From Bradyrhizobium neotropicale (lineage in GTDB: Bacteria; Pseudomonadota; Alphaproteobacteria; Rhizobiales; Xanthobacteraceae), in the NCBI RefSeq assembly GCF_001641695.1, contig NZ_LSEF01000008.1, positions 71,212-119,259 of the forward strand: a stretch of DNA of 48,048 bases, in the 5' to 3' direction. A program made the position numbers and the translations under genes. The notes under the pieces were generated by a model, which saw only the letters and a program-made list of their open reading frames with translations, was not told the origin of the DNA and did not search any database. Below, one piece after another: positions 7,949 to 16,762 of this stretch. Numbering within the stretch: position 1 is the first letter of the stretch; each line of letters opens with the position of its first letter.

Positions 7949-8440
7949 TCAGCGCTGCGGCGGCGAGCCCGCATTGGGATCGGGGAACGGTGAGCCGGCG
8001 GTCGGTGCGGTGTCTGCGGGTGCGGCTGCGGCGGGAGCCGGTTTCGGCTTCCTCGGCCGGTGCGGCTTTTTCCTGACTGGCTTCGGCGGCGCTGCCGGCT
8101 GGAGTTCCGCGAACACCGGATTCGGATCGGTCGTGGCGGTCGCGGGCGAGGTGAAGCTGCCGGGGTTCTTGATGACATTCACCGGCACGCTGGCCGCCTG
8201 GTACTTGTTGAGGGCGTAGCTGACCGTGAACGGGCCGTCCGGCGCGGGGACCGAGACGGAGCAGGGGGTCTTGCAGCCCGGGCCAAGCGAGGTCGTGGCG
8301 TCGGCGCCCGGCGGGTTGGATTCGAGCTGGACCTGGACCGGCGGTGGGGCGGACTTGAACATGTCCGAGACCGAGGAGCAGCCGCCAAGGCTCGCGAGAA
8401 GGCTCGCCCCCGCTAGCGCAATCGCGATGACACGACGCAT
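7949..8440 (-). CDS. PEGA-domain lipoprotein
   Basis: The 163-aa product (start at MRRVIAIALAG) has a lipoprotein signal with lipobox LGGC near residue 21, so it should be anchored in the inner or outer membrane. Residues about 34-90 (VQLESNPPGADATTSLGP...TPCSVSVPAPDGPFTVSYALNKYQ) resemble a PEGA domain, a beta-rich fold seen in surface proteins. The two cysteines in GCKTPC may bond. The C-terminal 60 residues are Pro/Ala/Lys-rich (KPVRKKPHRPRKPKP), which could reach through or bind the cell wall. An in-frame longer start at 8515 is less likely because it would precede the signal. It is followed by moaA after 108 bp on the same strand. Confidence 0.8.
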   Translation of the reverse strand: MRRVIAIALAGASLLASLGGCSSVSDMFKSAPPPVQVQLESNPPGADATTSLGPGCKTPCSVSVPAPDGPFTVSYALNKYQAASVPVNVIKNPGSFTSPATATTDPNPVFAELQPAAPPKPVRKKPHRPRKPKPAPAAAAPADTAPTAGSPFPDPNAGSPPQR

Positions 8441-8613
8441 GGCCCATCCAATTATGTGCGACAGACCGCCACAATCCCCAGCGGCGACCTTAGGAGCGTC
8501 GTTCCGCCCGGGCAACCGGCCGGGCGCGCATGGATAATAGATGGTTAACGCAGTGGAGCGTTGGGATTAACTAGTGTTTTCAGTTGCTTGCTGCGAACCC
8601 CTAAGCGCTTGCC

Positions 8614-9288
8614 CTAAGCACTTATCAGGCTGCTTGCGGCAGCCGGCAGGTCGCGCATGTGATGGATCAGCCGGTCCGGCTTCAGCTCGGCGATCGGTAC
8701 GTCGGTATAGCCGAAGCTGACCCCGATCACGGGAACCCCGGCGCGCCGGGCTACTCCCACGTCGGTTCCGGCATCGCCGACCATGATGCTGGCGGCGAGC
8801 TGCCCGCCGGCCCGCGCCACCGTCTGGCGCAGGATGGTCGGATCGGGCTTCTGGACGCCAAAGGTATCGGCGCCGCAGATCGCCGCGAAACGGCCACTCA
8901 GTCCGAGCTGGTCCAAAAGCCGCTTGGACAGCCATTCCAGCTTGTTGGTGCAGACCGCAAGGGTGTGGCCGTGCTCTGCAAGATGGTCGAGTGCCGCCTC
9001 CAGGCCCTCGAAGGGACGCGATTCGTCGGCGATATGGTCGGCGTAATAGGCGATGAAATCGGCCGTCAGCCGGTCCATCTCCGCGATGCCGACCATGCGG
9101 CCTTCGGCCTCCAGGCCCCTCTCGATCAGCTTGCGGGCGCCGGCGCCGATCATGTTGCGGGCCGACTGCGCCGGCACGGGCGGCAGCCCTTCGCGGTCGA
9201 GCACGTGGTTCAGCGCGTTGATCAGGTCGGGCGCCGTATCCACAAGCGTGCCGTCGAGATCGAAGACGATGGTGTGACGAGAGGTCAT
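8614..9288 (-). CDS. gph: Phosphoglycolate phosphatase (HAD family)
   Basis: This enzyme removes phosphate from 2-phosphoglycolate, the damaging product of Rubisco oxygenation and DNA repair. The 224-aa sequence has all HAD motifs: FDLDGTLVDT near 8-17 (nucleophile and acid Asp), VCTNK (motif II), Lys in KPDPTIL, and GDAGTD (motif III/IV). The cap domain is the alpha-helical Gph type. Start taken at 9288; an in-frame ATG at 9333 would add 15 unconserved residues. A weak hairpin (TAAGTGCTT/AAGCGCTTA) overlaps the stop. It is divergent from rpiA. Other HAD phosphatases with the same fold act on different substrates, so the exact substrate is inferred. Confidence 0.88.
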   Translation of the reverse strand: MTSRHTIVFDLDGTLVDTAPDLINALNHVLDREGLPPVPAQSARNMIGAGARKLIERGLEAEGRMVGIAEMDRLTADFIAYYADHIADESRPFEGLEAALDHLAEHGHTLAVCTNKLEWLSKRLLDQLGLSGRFAAICGADTFGVQKPDPTILRQTVARAGGQLAASIMVGDAGTDVGVARRAGVPVIGVSFGYTDVPIAELKPDRLIHHMRDLPAAASSLISA

Positions 9289-9454
9289 GGGCGAAAGCGC
9301 TATCGGGCCGGCCGTATCAGCGCAAGGGGACATCCCATAAGATCAGCTTATAGACTTGGCCCGAGACCCTGTTCTCCGGGCCAAAACGAGGCTAGATAGC
9401 CCCGCAAGCGATGGTTTCAGCGGCATACCGATCGAGGACAGGCTCAACGTGGAC

Positions 9455-10153
9455 ATGGACCAATTGAAGCGGCAGGCCGCGGCGCGTGCGCTCGAGGACG
9501 TGCGGGACGGCATGCAGCTCGGGCTCGGCACCGGTTCGACGGCAAAACATTTCATCGAGCTGCTCGGCGAGCGCGTGCGGGCCGGCCTCAAGGTGATCGG
9601 CGTGCCGACCTCGGAGGCGACGCGCGCGGATGCCGAGCGCTGCGGCGTGCCGCTGACGACGCTGGACGAGATCGACCATCTCGACCTCACCGTCGACGGC
9701 GCCGACGAGATCGATCCCGCGCTCAATTTGATCAAGGGCGGCGGCGGCGCGCTGTTGCGCGAGAAGATCGTGGCAGCGGCCTCGGATCGTATGATCGTCA
9801 TTGCCGACGACACCAAATGGGTGCCAACGCTCGGCCGCTTTCCGCTTCCTGTGGAGGTGATCCCGTTCGGGCTCGGCGCGACGCGCCGGGCGATCGAGAA
9901 GGCATTTGCGAGCTGCGGAGTTTCCGGGCAAATGGCGGTCCGCAAGGCCAAGGATGGCCACGTTTTCGTCACCGATGGCGGCCACTGGATCCTCGATGCC
10001 CAACTCGGACGTATTGAAGATCCGGCGCGCCTCGCCGAGGCGTTGAGCGCGATCCCCGGTGTGGTCGAGCACGGGCTGTTCATCGGCCTGGCCAGCTCGG
10101 CTGTTCTGGCGGGTGGCGGCGGAATCCGCGTGGTTGAACGGCGAAAGCCCTAA
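9455..10153 (+). CDS. rpiA: Ribose-5-phosphate isomerase A
   Basis: RpiA interconverts ribose 5-phosphate and ribulose 5-phosphate in the pentose phosphate and Calvin cycles. The 232-aa protein shows [11 protein letters not shown] (25-33, phosphate loop), the catalytic DGADEID (81-87) and [11 protein letters not shown] (95-104), and TDGGxxI later on. The start at 9455 ([13 protein letters not shown]) aligns with the usual beginning of RpiA; the open frame extends upstream to 9356, but that sequence is not conserved. It is followed after 11 nt by the DUF2059 gene and is divergent from gph. Confidence 0.95.
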   Translation: MDQLKRQAAARALEDVRDGMQLGLGTGSTAKHFIELLGERVRAGLKVIGVPTSEATRADAERCGVPLTTLDEIDHLDLTVDGADEIDPALNLIKGGGGALLREKIVAAASDRMIVIADDTKWVPTLGRFPLPVEVIPFGLGATRRAIEKAFASCGVSGQMAVRKAKDGHVFVTDGGHWILDAQLGRIEDPARLAEALSAIPGVVEHGLFIGLASSAVLAGGGGIRVVERRKP

Positions 10154-10164
10154 GGAGACTAGGA

Positions 10165-10704
10165 ATGAAGAGCGTGTTTAAATTCTTGCCGGCCGCGACC
10201 CTCGCTGTGGGACTGGCCTTCGGTGCCCTCCCGGCCTCGGCCCAGCAGCCGGCCGCGCCGCCGCAGCAGCCGGCCCAGCCGCGATCGACGCCGGCCGCGA
10301 TCGCCGCGGCCAAGGAGATCCTGGTGCTCAAGAGCGCCAATTCGATGTACGCCAACGCCGTGCCCGGCATGGTGGAGAAGACCAAGACCGCGCTGATTCA
10401 GCAGAACCTCAACTACCAGAAGGATCTGAACGAGGTCGCGCCGATCGTCGCCCAGCAGCTCAAGGGCCGCGAGAGCGAGATCGGCGAGGGCATGGCGCAG
10501 GTCTATGCCAGCGAGTTCACCGAGCAGGAGCTGAAGGATCTCGTCACCTTCTACAAGTCGCCGCTCGGACAGAAGCTGATTCAGGCCGAGCCTCGCGCCA
10601 TCGGCCTCAGCATGGCCTTCATGAACTCGTGGGCCCACAACTTCTCCGAGACCGTCATGGGCGCCTTCCGCGCCGAGATGCGCAAGCGTGGCAAGGAAAT
10701 CTGA
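10165..10704 (+). CDS. Exported DUF2059-domain protein
   Basis: The 179-aa product has a signal peptide (residues 1-26, ending ASAQQ), a Pro/Gln-rich linker (27-45), then an alpha-helical domain. The sequence FTEQELKDLVTFYKSPLGQKL (near 121-141) is the signature of DUF2059. The mature protein is likely periplasmic; the family's role is unknown. AAGGAG lies 10 nt before the ATG, and the gene starts 11 nt after rpiA, so the two are probably one transcript ended by the hairpin at 10728-10754. Confidence 0.9.
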   Translation: MKSVFKFLPAATLAVGLAFGALPASAQQPAAPPQQPAQPRSTPAAIAAAKEILVLKSANSMYANAVPGMVEKTKTALIQQNLNYQKDLNEVAPIVAQQLKGRESEIGEGMAQVYASEFTEQELKDLVTFYKSPLGQKLIQAEPRAIGLSMAFMNSWAHNFSETVMGAFRAEMRKRGKEI

Positions 10705-10727
10705 CAGACACTATATCTGATCAGAAT

Positions 10728-10760
10728 CCCTAAAGCGCCCATCGCGCTTTAGGGTGTTAT
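10728..10760 (+). terminator. Rho-independent terminator after the rpiA-DUF2059 unit
   Basis: CCCTAAAGCGC and its exact complement GCGCTTTAGGG form an 11-bp stem with a 5-nt loop, followed by TGTTATTTG. It begins 24 nt past the DUF2059 stop. Confidence 0.8.
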
Positions 10761-10778
10761 TTGAGGTCGGAGTGGACA

Positions 10779-12167
10779 ATGGCTGAATTCGACGTCGACC
10801 TCTTTGTCATCGGTGGCGGTTCGGGCGGCGTGCGTGCCGCCCGCATCGCGGCCGGCCACGGCGCCCGCGTGATGATCGCGGAAGAGTACCGCATGGGCGG
10901 GACTTGCGTGATCCGTGGCTGCGTACCCAAGAAGCTGTTCGTGATCGGCTCGCACGTCCGTCACGAGATCGAGGATGCCGCGGGTTTCGGCTGGACCATT
11001 CCGCAAGCGACCTTCGACTGGCCGACGCTGATCGCCAACAAGGACAAGGAGATCGCGCGGCTGGAGGCGGCCTACACCACAAACGTCGAGAAGTCGGGCG
11101 CACAGATCGTCAAGAGCCGCGCGGTGCTGGAGGACGCCCACACCGTCCGCCTGCTCGAGAACGACAGGAAGATCACGGCAAAGTATATCCTGATCGCCAC
11201 CGGTGGTGCGCCCAACCATGGCGCGTCCATCCCCGGCATCGAGCACGTGATCTCCTCCAACGAGGCGTTTCACCTGAAGAAGCTGCCGAAGCGGATCGTG
11301 ATCCAGGGCGGCGGCTACATCGCTCTGGAATTCGCCGGCATCTTTGCCGGCTACGGCTCCGACGTCACCGTGATCTATCGCGGCGACAACATCCTGCGCG
11401 GCTTCGACGAGGACGTTCGCGCCCATGTCCGTACCGAGATGGAGAAGCAGGGCATTACCATCCTCACCGGCTGCACGGTGACCAGGGTCGATCGCCACGG
11501 CGAGGAATTCACCACCCATCTGTCGAACGGCTCCAGCGTCGCCTCCGAGCAGGTGATGTTCGCGATCGGCCGCCATCCGGGCGTCGCCAATCTCGGCCTC
11601 GAGAAGGCCGGCGTCGCCATCAACCCGAAGAACGGCGGCATCGCGGTCGACCACTTCTCGAAGAGCTCGGTCGACAACATCTACGCGATCGGCGACGTCA
11701 CCCATCGCTTCAATCTGACGCCGGTCGCGATCCGCGAGGGCCACGCCTTCGCCGACACCGTGTTCGGCAAGCGCGAAGTCAGGGTCGATCACGCCAACAT
11801 CCCGACCGCGGTGTTCTCGCAGCCGGAGGTCGGTACCGTCGGCCTGACCGAGACCGAGGCGCGCGCGCAGTACAGCCACGTCGACATCTACAAGACGACG
11901 TTCCGCCCGATCAAGGCGACGATGTCCGGCCGCGACACCCGCGTGCTGATGAAGCTCGTCGTCGACGGCTCTTCCGACCGCGTGCTCGGCTGCCACATCG
12001 TCGGCGATGCCGCCGCCGAGATCACCCAGGCCCTCGCCATCGCCGTGAAGATGAAGGCGACCAAGGCCGATTTCGACGCCACGGTCGCGCTGCATCCGAC
12101 CGCGGCCGAAGAACTCGTCACCATGCGCACGCCGACCGCCCGCCACGTGCGGCAGGCGGCGGAGTAG
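10779..12167 (+). CDS. gor: Glutathione-disulfide reductase
   Basis: The enzyme reduces oxidised glutathione with NADPH in the cytoplasm. The 462-aa sequence has the FAD loop GGGSGG (12-17), the redox pair Cys43 and Cys48 in GTCVIRGCVPKK, and the NADPH loop GGGYIALEFA with downstream arginines in VIYRGDNILRGFD. It also has the FAD motif IYAIGDVTHRFNLTPVA and the C-terminal catalytic HPTAAEE. This is the gor pattern rather than lipoamide dehydrogenase or mercuric reductase. GGAG lies 6 nt before ATG 10779; an in-frame start at 10761 is less likely. It is convergent with the paiB-like gene (23-nt gap). Confidence 0.95.
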   Translation: MAEFDVDLFVIGGGSGGVRAARIAAGHGARVMIAEEYRMGGTCVIRGCVPKKLFVIGSHVRHEIEDAAGFGWTIPQATFDWPTLIANKDKEIARLEAAYTTNVEKSGAQIVKSRAVLEDAHTVRLLENDRKITAKYILIATGGAPNHGASIPGIEHVISSNEAFHLKKLPKRIVIQGGGYIALEFAGIFAGYGSDVTVIYRGDNILRGFDEDVRAHVRTEMEKQGITILTGCTVTRVDRHGEEFTTHLSNGSSVASEQVMFAIGRHPGVANLGLEKAGVAINPKNGGIAVDHFSKSSVDNIYAIGDVTHRFNLTPVAIREGHAFADTVFGKREVRVDHANIPTAVFSQPEVGTVGLTETEARAQYSHVDIYKTTFRPIKATMSGRDTRVLMKLVVDGSSDRVLGCHIVGDAAAEITQALAIAVKMKATKADFDATVALHPTAAEELVTMRTPTARHVRQAAE

Positions 12168-12190
12168 GTTTTTTCGAACAGTCGCGCCCG

Positions 12191-12820
12191 TCAACCCGGA
12201 AGCGGGATCAGCGGCGCGACCTCGCGGTCATGCGGGTTCTCGCTCGCCGCAAGGCCTGCCGCGACGCCGACGCGGTCGGCTTCGGGACGGTTCTGGCTCA
12301 TCTTGCGCTTGCCCTCGAACCGCACGACGGGAATGCGTATGCCGACGATTCCGCGAAGTTGCGCGGCGATGAAGTCGGCGGGAGCGTCAGTGACGGCCCA
12401 GGGTTTTGCGCGGGATCCTTCATGCCTGTTCGTCAGCCGCGTCACAGCGTCGAGCAGACGTTCCGGCTCCTGGAAGAACTCCACCGGGCCGTAGGCATGC
12501 ACCGCGACGTAATTCCAGGTCGGCACGACCTTTTCGGTTTCCCGCTTGGTCGCGTACCAGGACGGCGTCACATACGCGTCGGGGCCTGAGAAGATCGCTA
12601 GCGCATCTCCGATCGGGGCCAGCTTCCATTGCGGGTTGGCCTTCGCCAGATGGCCGTACAGCACGCCATGCTCGCCTTCGCTCTCGTCGAGGAAGAGCGG
12701 CAGCGGGGTCGCCACCGGACCCTCGGTGGTCGCCGTCACCAGATTGGCAAGGCGCGCGGAGCGGATGGTCGCGCGGATGCTCTCGATGTCGTCGTCCTTG
12801 AAGGCAGGGGGTATGTACAT
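12191..12820 (-). CDS. PaiB-family FMN-binding protein
   Basis: The 209-aa product begins MYIPPAFK and matches the PaiB family (FMN-binding split-barrel, once described as a negative regulator of sporulation and protease genes). Features are the N-terminal MYxPxxF, LVTATxxGPVATPLPLFLD, YGHLAKANPQW and SGPDAYVTPSWYATK, and the later VVPTWNYVAVHAYG. PaiB-like proteins are now usually viewed as flavin-binding oxidoreductase-like proteins. The gene lies 80 nt downstream of the MocR-type regulator and has its own 30-bp inverted repeat in front (12851-12880), so the regulator probably controls it. Confidence 0.9.
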   Translation of the reverse strand: MYIPPAFKDDDIESIRATIRSARLANLVTATTEGPVATPLPLFLDESEGEHGVLYGHLAKANPQWKLAPIGDALAIFSGPDAYVTPSWYATKRETEKVVPTWNYVAVHAYGPVEFFQEPERLLDAVTRLTNRHEGSRAKPWAVTDAPADFIAAQLRGIVGIRIPVVRFEGKRKMSQNRPEADRVGVAAGLAASENPHDREVAPLIPLPG

Positions 12821-12850
12821 GGCTTATCTCCTTGGGCTCGGAGATAGTCC

Positions 12851-12880
12851 AAATCTGGCCTGCAAGAAACGGCCAGTTTT
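12851..12880. promoter_or_regulatory. Candidate operator upstream of the paiB-like gene
   Basis: AAATCTGGCC and GGCCAGTTTT form a 10-bp inverted repeat with one mismatch around a 10-bp spacer. Its near edge is 31 bp before the paiB start, in the 80-bp gap after the MocR-type gene. Position and symmetry fit a regulator site; the link to that regulator is inference. Confidence 0.5.
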
Positions 12881-12900
12881 GAGCAATTCAACAAGTCCAG

Positions 12901-14385
12901 TTATCCATGCGCCACCTCGTCGACTGCCTGGGCGAGAAGCCGGCAGCCGCGTTCGATCTGCGCCGTCTCAAGCGCCGCATAGCCCATGACAAGACCGACC
13001 GCCTCCCGCGACCGGCGCCGGCCAACTCGGCGTCCATCGAACAGGGCGGAGACGGGATAGATGCCGACGCACTTGGCGCGGGCCGCTTCGATCAGCGCCG
13101 CTTCGCGCGCTTGCGGCACATCGTCGAACCACGCCACCACGTGCAGGCCAGCGGCTGCGCCGTCGATCCGGACCCGGCCGCGGAACCTGCGGTGCAAGGC
13201 GTCGAGCAGCGCCTGCTGGCGTTCGGCGTTGCGTCGGCGGACCCGGCGGACATGACCGTCGTAGGCGCCGCTCTCCAGCATCGCGGCGAGCGCATCCTGC
13301 TCGACCAGCGGTGTGTGCCGGTCCATGACCTGCTTGGCGGCGCCGAACAGGGATCGAAGCCCGGAGGGCACCACGAGATATCCGATCCGCAGTGTCGGAG
13401 AGAGTGTCTTGGAAATGGTTCCGAGATAGATCACGTTGTCACTGCCTTCCAGCGCATGCAGCGGCGGAATCGGTTTGGTGTCGTAGCGGTACTCGCTGTC
13501 GTAGTCGTCCTCGATCACGCAGGCGTTGCTTTTCCTCGCCCAGGCGAGCAACTGGTGACGGCGCCCGATCGGCAGGACGCCGCCCAGCGGATATTGATGC
13601 GACGGCGTCACATAGGCGAGACGGGCTTCGACGCCATCGAGCTGTTCCGTCTCCAGGCCGTCCTGATCGACAGGGATCGGGACCGCGACGGCGCCCGTCG
13701 CCGCAAAAGTGTGCCGCGCCATCTGGTAACCGGGATCTTCCATGACGAAACGGTCGCCGGCGTCGAGCAGCAGGCGCGCGCAGATGTCGAGGCCCTGCTG
13801 CGAGCCGTTCACGACGACGATCTGATCGACCTCGCATCGCACGCTGCGCGACCGCCACAGATAGCCCTGAAGGGCGTTGCGGAGCCGCAGCGAGCCGCAG
13901 GGATCGTCATAGGCCAGGCGTTCGGGCTTGCGGCCCATCGCCGCGACCACGGCTTTCTTCCACGCGAGCATCGGGAAGTCGGATGGCGAAAGCTCGCCAT
14001 AGCGGAAGTTCGCGACCAGACCGCGCGGCGGCTCGGTCCAGCGCGGCGGATCCTGCTGCAGCCGCTCGCCGAACTTCGACAGCCGTACGACGCGCGTGGA
14101 CGTCCGAGGGGCGACGCGCGCACGTCCGCGCTCGACGACCGCGGGCGCGACGCGCGGCCTTGCGCCATGCCGTATCTCGATGAAACCTTCAGCGGCGAGC
14201 TGCTCGTAGGCGACGGTGACGGTCGAACGCGCCACGCCCATCTCGTCGGCGAGCGCCCGGGACGAGGGCAGCGCGCCGTCGGTGCCGTATACCCGCGCCA
14301 TGATCTGATCCCTGAGCGCCTCGTAAATCTGGCGCGCTCCCATCCGGCCGGCACGGCGCTCGGGATTCGTTCTCATCTCGACCAT
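12901..14385 (-). CDS. MocR/PdxR-type transcriptional regulator (GntR HTH + aminotransferase domain)
   Basis: The 494-aa protein has a GntR-type winged helix (about residues 16-82; LPSSRALADEMGVARSTVTVAYEQLAAEGFIE is the recognition region). An Arg-rich linker follows, then a fold-type I aminotransferase domain (about 125-485). The PLP lysine is in GTISKTLSP, and the aspartate and arginine contacts are in DDYDSEYRYD and RIGYLV. Such proteins bind PLP or a PLP-amino acid adduct and regulate neighbouring genes, often vitamin B6 or amino acid metabolism. It precedes the paiB-like gene on the same strand and is divergent from a SnoaL-like gene. Start 14385 is an ATG; 14376 is an alternative. Confidence 0.92.
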   Translation of the reverse strand: MVEMRTNPERRAGRMGARQIYEALRDQIMARVYGTDGALPSSRALADEMGVARSTVTVAYEQLAAEGFIEIRHGARPRVAPAVVERGRARVAPRTSTRVVRLSKFGERLQQDPPRWTEPPRGLVANFRYGELSPSDFPMLAWKKAVVAAMGRKPERLAYDDPCGSLRLRNALQGYLWRSRSVRCEVDQIVVVNGSQQGLDICARLLLDAGDRFVMEDPGYQMARHTFAATGAVAVPIPVDQDGLETEQLDGVEARLAYVTPSHQYPLGGVLPIGRRHQLLAWARKSNACVIEDDYDSEYRYDTKPIPPLHALEGSDNVIYLGTISKTLSPTLRIGYLVVPSGLRSLFGAAKQVMDRHTPLVEQDALAAMLESGAYDGHVRRVRRRNAERQQALLDALHRRFRGRVRIDGAAAGLHVVAWFDDVPQAREAALIEAARAKCVGIYPVSALFDGRRVGRRRSREAVGLVMGYAALETAQIERGCRLLAQAVDEVAHG

Positions 14386-14527
14386 CCATCGTTCGCAGGA
14401 AGGAGCGATCTCTCACGCTCGTGATCAGTACGACATGAAAGGCGGCGTAGCATATCTTCATTGCAGGCGCCGGCTTCAACGTTGTTCTAAGGGGCCGAAG
14501 TGACAGAAGCGTAGACCGGAGATCGAG

Positions 14528-14908
14528 ATGGACGATCGAGTCAGGTTGACGGCGCTCCAGCGCCATTGGGATGCTTCCGACGCAAACGATTTCGAGGTCG
14601 AGCATGACATCTATCGTGAGGATGCCGTGCTTGATTATCCGCAATCGGGCGAGCGGATCCGTGGTCGCGGGAACATTCAAGAGAGCCGTTTCGTCCAGCC
14701 GAACAAGAAGCGCTTCACGATTCGGCGAATTGTCGGCGCCGGCGATCTGTGGGTGACCGAATTCGTCCTGACCTATGACGGCGCGCCATCCTATGCGGTG
14801 AGCATCATGGAATTCCGCGAAGGACTGGTCGCGCACGAAACGCAATATTTTTGCGATCCGTTCGACCCAGGCTCCTTGCGTGCACATCTTGTCGAGCGCG
14901 TGAGTTAG
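14528..14908 (+). CDS. SnoaL-like (NTF2-fold) protein
   Basis: The 126-aa product matches the small alpha+beta barrel of the SnoaL/NTF2 superfamily. It has an N-terminal helix (LTALQRHWDASDANDFE), YREDAVLDYPQSGERIRGRGNIQ, and strands ending SIMEFREGLVAHETQYFCDPF. Members act as isomerases, cyclases or ligand-binding proteins; no specific reaction can be read. GGAG (in ccGGAGatcgag) precedes the ATG. It is divergent from the MocR-type gene across 142 bp and may be one of its targets. Confidence 0.8.
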   Translation: MDDRVRLTALQRHWDASDANDFEVEHDIYREDAVLDYPQSGERIRGRGNIQESRFVQPNKKRFTIRRIVGAGDLWVTEFVLTYDGAPSYAVSIMEFREGLVAHETQYFCDPFDPGSLRAHLVERVS

Positions 14909-14959
14909 GGCGCTTCGGTCTGGATGCGCCGAGGGACTTTGGGCTGCGTTCGTAGATGT

Positions 14960-16414
14960 TCATCGCTCCAAATCTGATTGATCGACAAATATTCGAACGC
15001 GGCCAACATCCTCGACTTCACGATAGTGGCTCAACTCCTTTTTGAGTTCGGGATCTGAATTGGCCCAAGCCAACCAATCGAACTGGAACGTGCTCAGCAG
15101 ATAGGTATCCACCAGAATTACATCCGGGCGACCGTTTCGCAGGTCTGCCAGCAACTGCCGCCGCTCGAACTGTATGATGTCGTCCAGTTTCGCTTGCTCG
15201 GCTTGCGTTGGTTGCGAGCCGTTCTGGCGCAATATTGCGCCGGCCGCCAAGAGCTGCGCACAAGAGCTGCCCACCCAAATTCCATGGATTTGACGGACGA
15301 GCGGATGCCCCAGACCGATGTGATCGGTAATCGTGAGCAGCCGCGGGTGCTTTACAAGTGCTTGGACACGCTGCTCCAGCGACGGAAACCCCGGGGCGGG
15401 TGAGGATAAATAGAACCCGACGAGCACAACGACAGCAAGGCCGCCGATCGCAACCGCCGCCCGCAATGTCTTGGTGCAGACATGCAGCAGCGGCGCCGCA
15501 ATCGCGAACAGACAAAGCGCGTAGGCCGTGTAGGGCCACCCCTTGCCTTGAAGAAGGAAAGCCGCGCCTCCGCCGACCGATGCAGCCAGCCAAGGCGTCG
15601 CGTCGCTCCACATTCTGAAGTTTTGAGGGGCTACGAGGCGCAGGAACGCGATAGAGGCGCCGACCACGGCGATTGGGAGAGGAAGTAGGCTCCCGAACTC
15701 TCTCCTGATTGGCAAATAGGCCTCAGTGACCATCGGAGCATAGGAGAACAGATATTCGGGGAAGACGGCAAACACGACCGCCCCGTAGCTGGCCACAGTA
15801 ATGGCGGCTGTACATGCTTCAAAGGTCAACAAAGGCCCGAAAGAACGCTGACGGACGGCGGCAAGGATGATCGGCAGGCCCAGCACCAGAGCAAAAAAGG
15901 GCTTGATACACATGGCCAGCCCCGCGCCCAGTCCTCCGAAAATCGCGACCGGTCCGGGATCGAAGCCGCGCCAACGTATCGCGGTGATGGCTACAAAAGG
16001 GGTCAGCGCAATGACGGCGATGTGTTCACGTTGTCCGAATATGGCGCCCGGAAGAATTGCGAGCAAAATCGCAAGCGACCACGCCGAGAAATTTCGCTCT
16101 CCGGCTTCCAGCTTTGCCGCTGCAGCTGCGCGATCGATGACGACAAGCGCGCCAACGATCTCGACAATTACCAGGATGATCACGATGTACTCGGGGGCAA
16201 TGCCGGTCAATCGTGCAAGCTTCACTGCCGGCATGTACATGTAGACCGATAGAGGCGGGTTGGACTCGAAGAGGTCGATCCCAAGCCTTCGGCCATCCAG
16301 GATTTTTTCGTTTGCAGTGAGCAGCCAGCCCAGATCCGCGTTGAGTACGAGAGGTATCTGAATCAACAAGGCCGTTGCGAGGATCGCGGCCACGATAGTC
16401 CAGCGTTGATTCAT
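14960..16414 (-). CDS. Multi-spanning membrane protein, GT-C glycosyltransferase-like
   Basis: The 484-aa product has about ten hydrophobic segments in its first 370 residues and a soluble C-terminal domain of about 110. The first long loop after helix 1 contains NADLGWLL and DLFESNPPLSVYMY, an acidic/Pro-rich arrangement like that of polyprenyl-phosphate-dependent GT-C transferases (PMT/GT39 relatives). If so, it would transfer a sugar to a lipid or glycan on the periplasmic side. No partner glycan genes are adjacent. Start chosen at ATG 16414; a GTG at 16501 would add 29 residues that lack a membrane segment. Function is inferred from topology and motif only. Confidence 0.65.
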   Translation of the reverse strand: MNQRWTIVAAILATALLIQIPLVLNADLGWLLTANEKILDGRRLGIDLFESNPPLSVYMYMPAVKLARLTGIAPEYIVIILVIVEIVGALVVIDRAAAAAKLEAGERNFSAWSLAILLAILPGAIFGQREHIAVIALTPFVAITAIRWRGFDPGPVAIFGGLGAGLAMCIKPFFALVLGLPIILAAVRQRSFGPLLTFEACTAAITVASYGAVVFAVFPEYLFSYAPMVTEAYLPIRREFGSLLPLPIAVVGASIAFLRLVAPQNFRMWSDATPWLAASVGGGAAFLLQGKGWPYTAYALCLFAIAAPLLHVCTKTLRAAVAIGGLAVVVLVGFYLSSPAPGFPSLEQRVQALVKHPRLLTITDHIGLGHPLVRQIHGIWVGSSCAQLLAAGAILRQNGSQPTQAEQAKLDDIIQFERRQLLADLRNGRPDVILVDTYLLSTFQFDWLAWANSDPELKKELSHYREVEDVGRVRIFVDQSDLER

Positions 16415-16762
16415 GCTGAAGCTGCTTCTTGCCGCGAGCGCCCGCGGCAGATCGAGCCTCACGTCTCGGCCGCCAAGCGGAGGCGATCTATCCTCTTCCA
16501 CCTAGGTTAACCTGCCATAGCGTGATCAGCGCCATTCTCAACCGGCAGTCGTTACTATTGTCCTACAATGATCCCGAGCAATCCTGTTTGGGGGGCCTGG
16601 GGCAGGACCCGTTGCAGCCTCGTTCCGGGAATTGCTGACGGAACTGGGCACAGGAGCGGAGCTTCGGTCTCATCAGCCGACGTCAGATCTATCCACTCCC
16701 TTCAGGGGGGGCACGGACTTCCGCGCGAAGGCGGGGACGATCAAGCCAGGATGACGGGGCGA
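16415..16762. other. Intergenic region, no gene seen
   Basis: Lies between two minus-strand genes. Near 16707-16755 is a stretch resembling dispersed intergenic sequence of rhizobia (CGCGAAGGCGGGGAC, AGGATGACGGGG). I see no ORF with protein-like content. Confidence 0.35.

Noticed and set aside
10904..12589. 561-codon frame inside gor
   Set aside because: Frame-shifted shadow of gor with Arg/Pro-rich composition; gor has intact FAD, NADPH and redox motifs.
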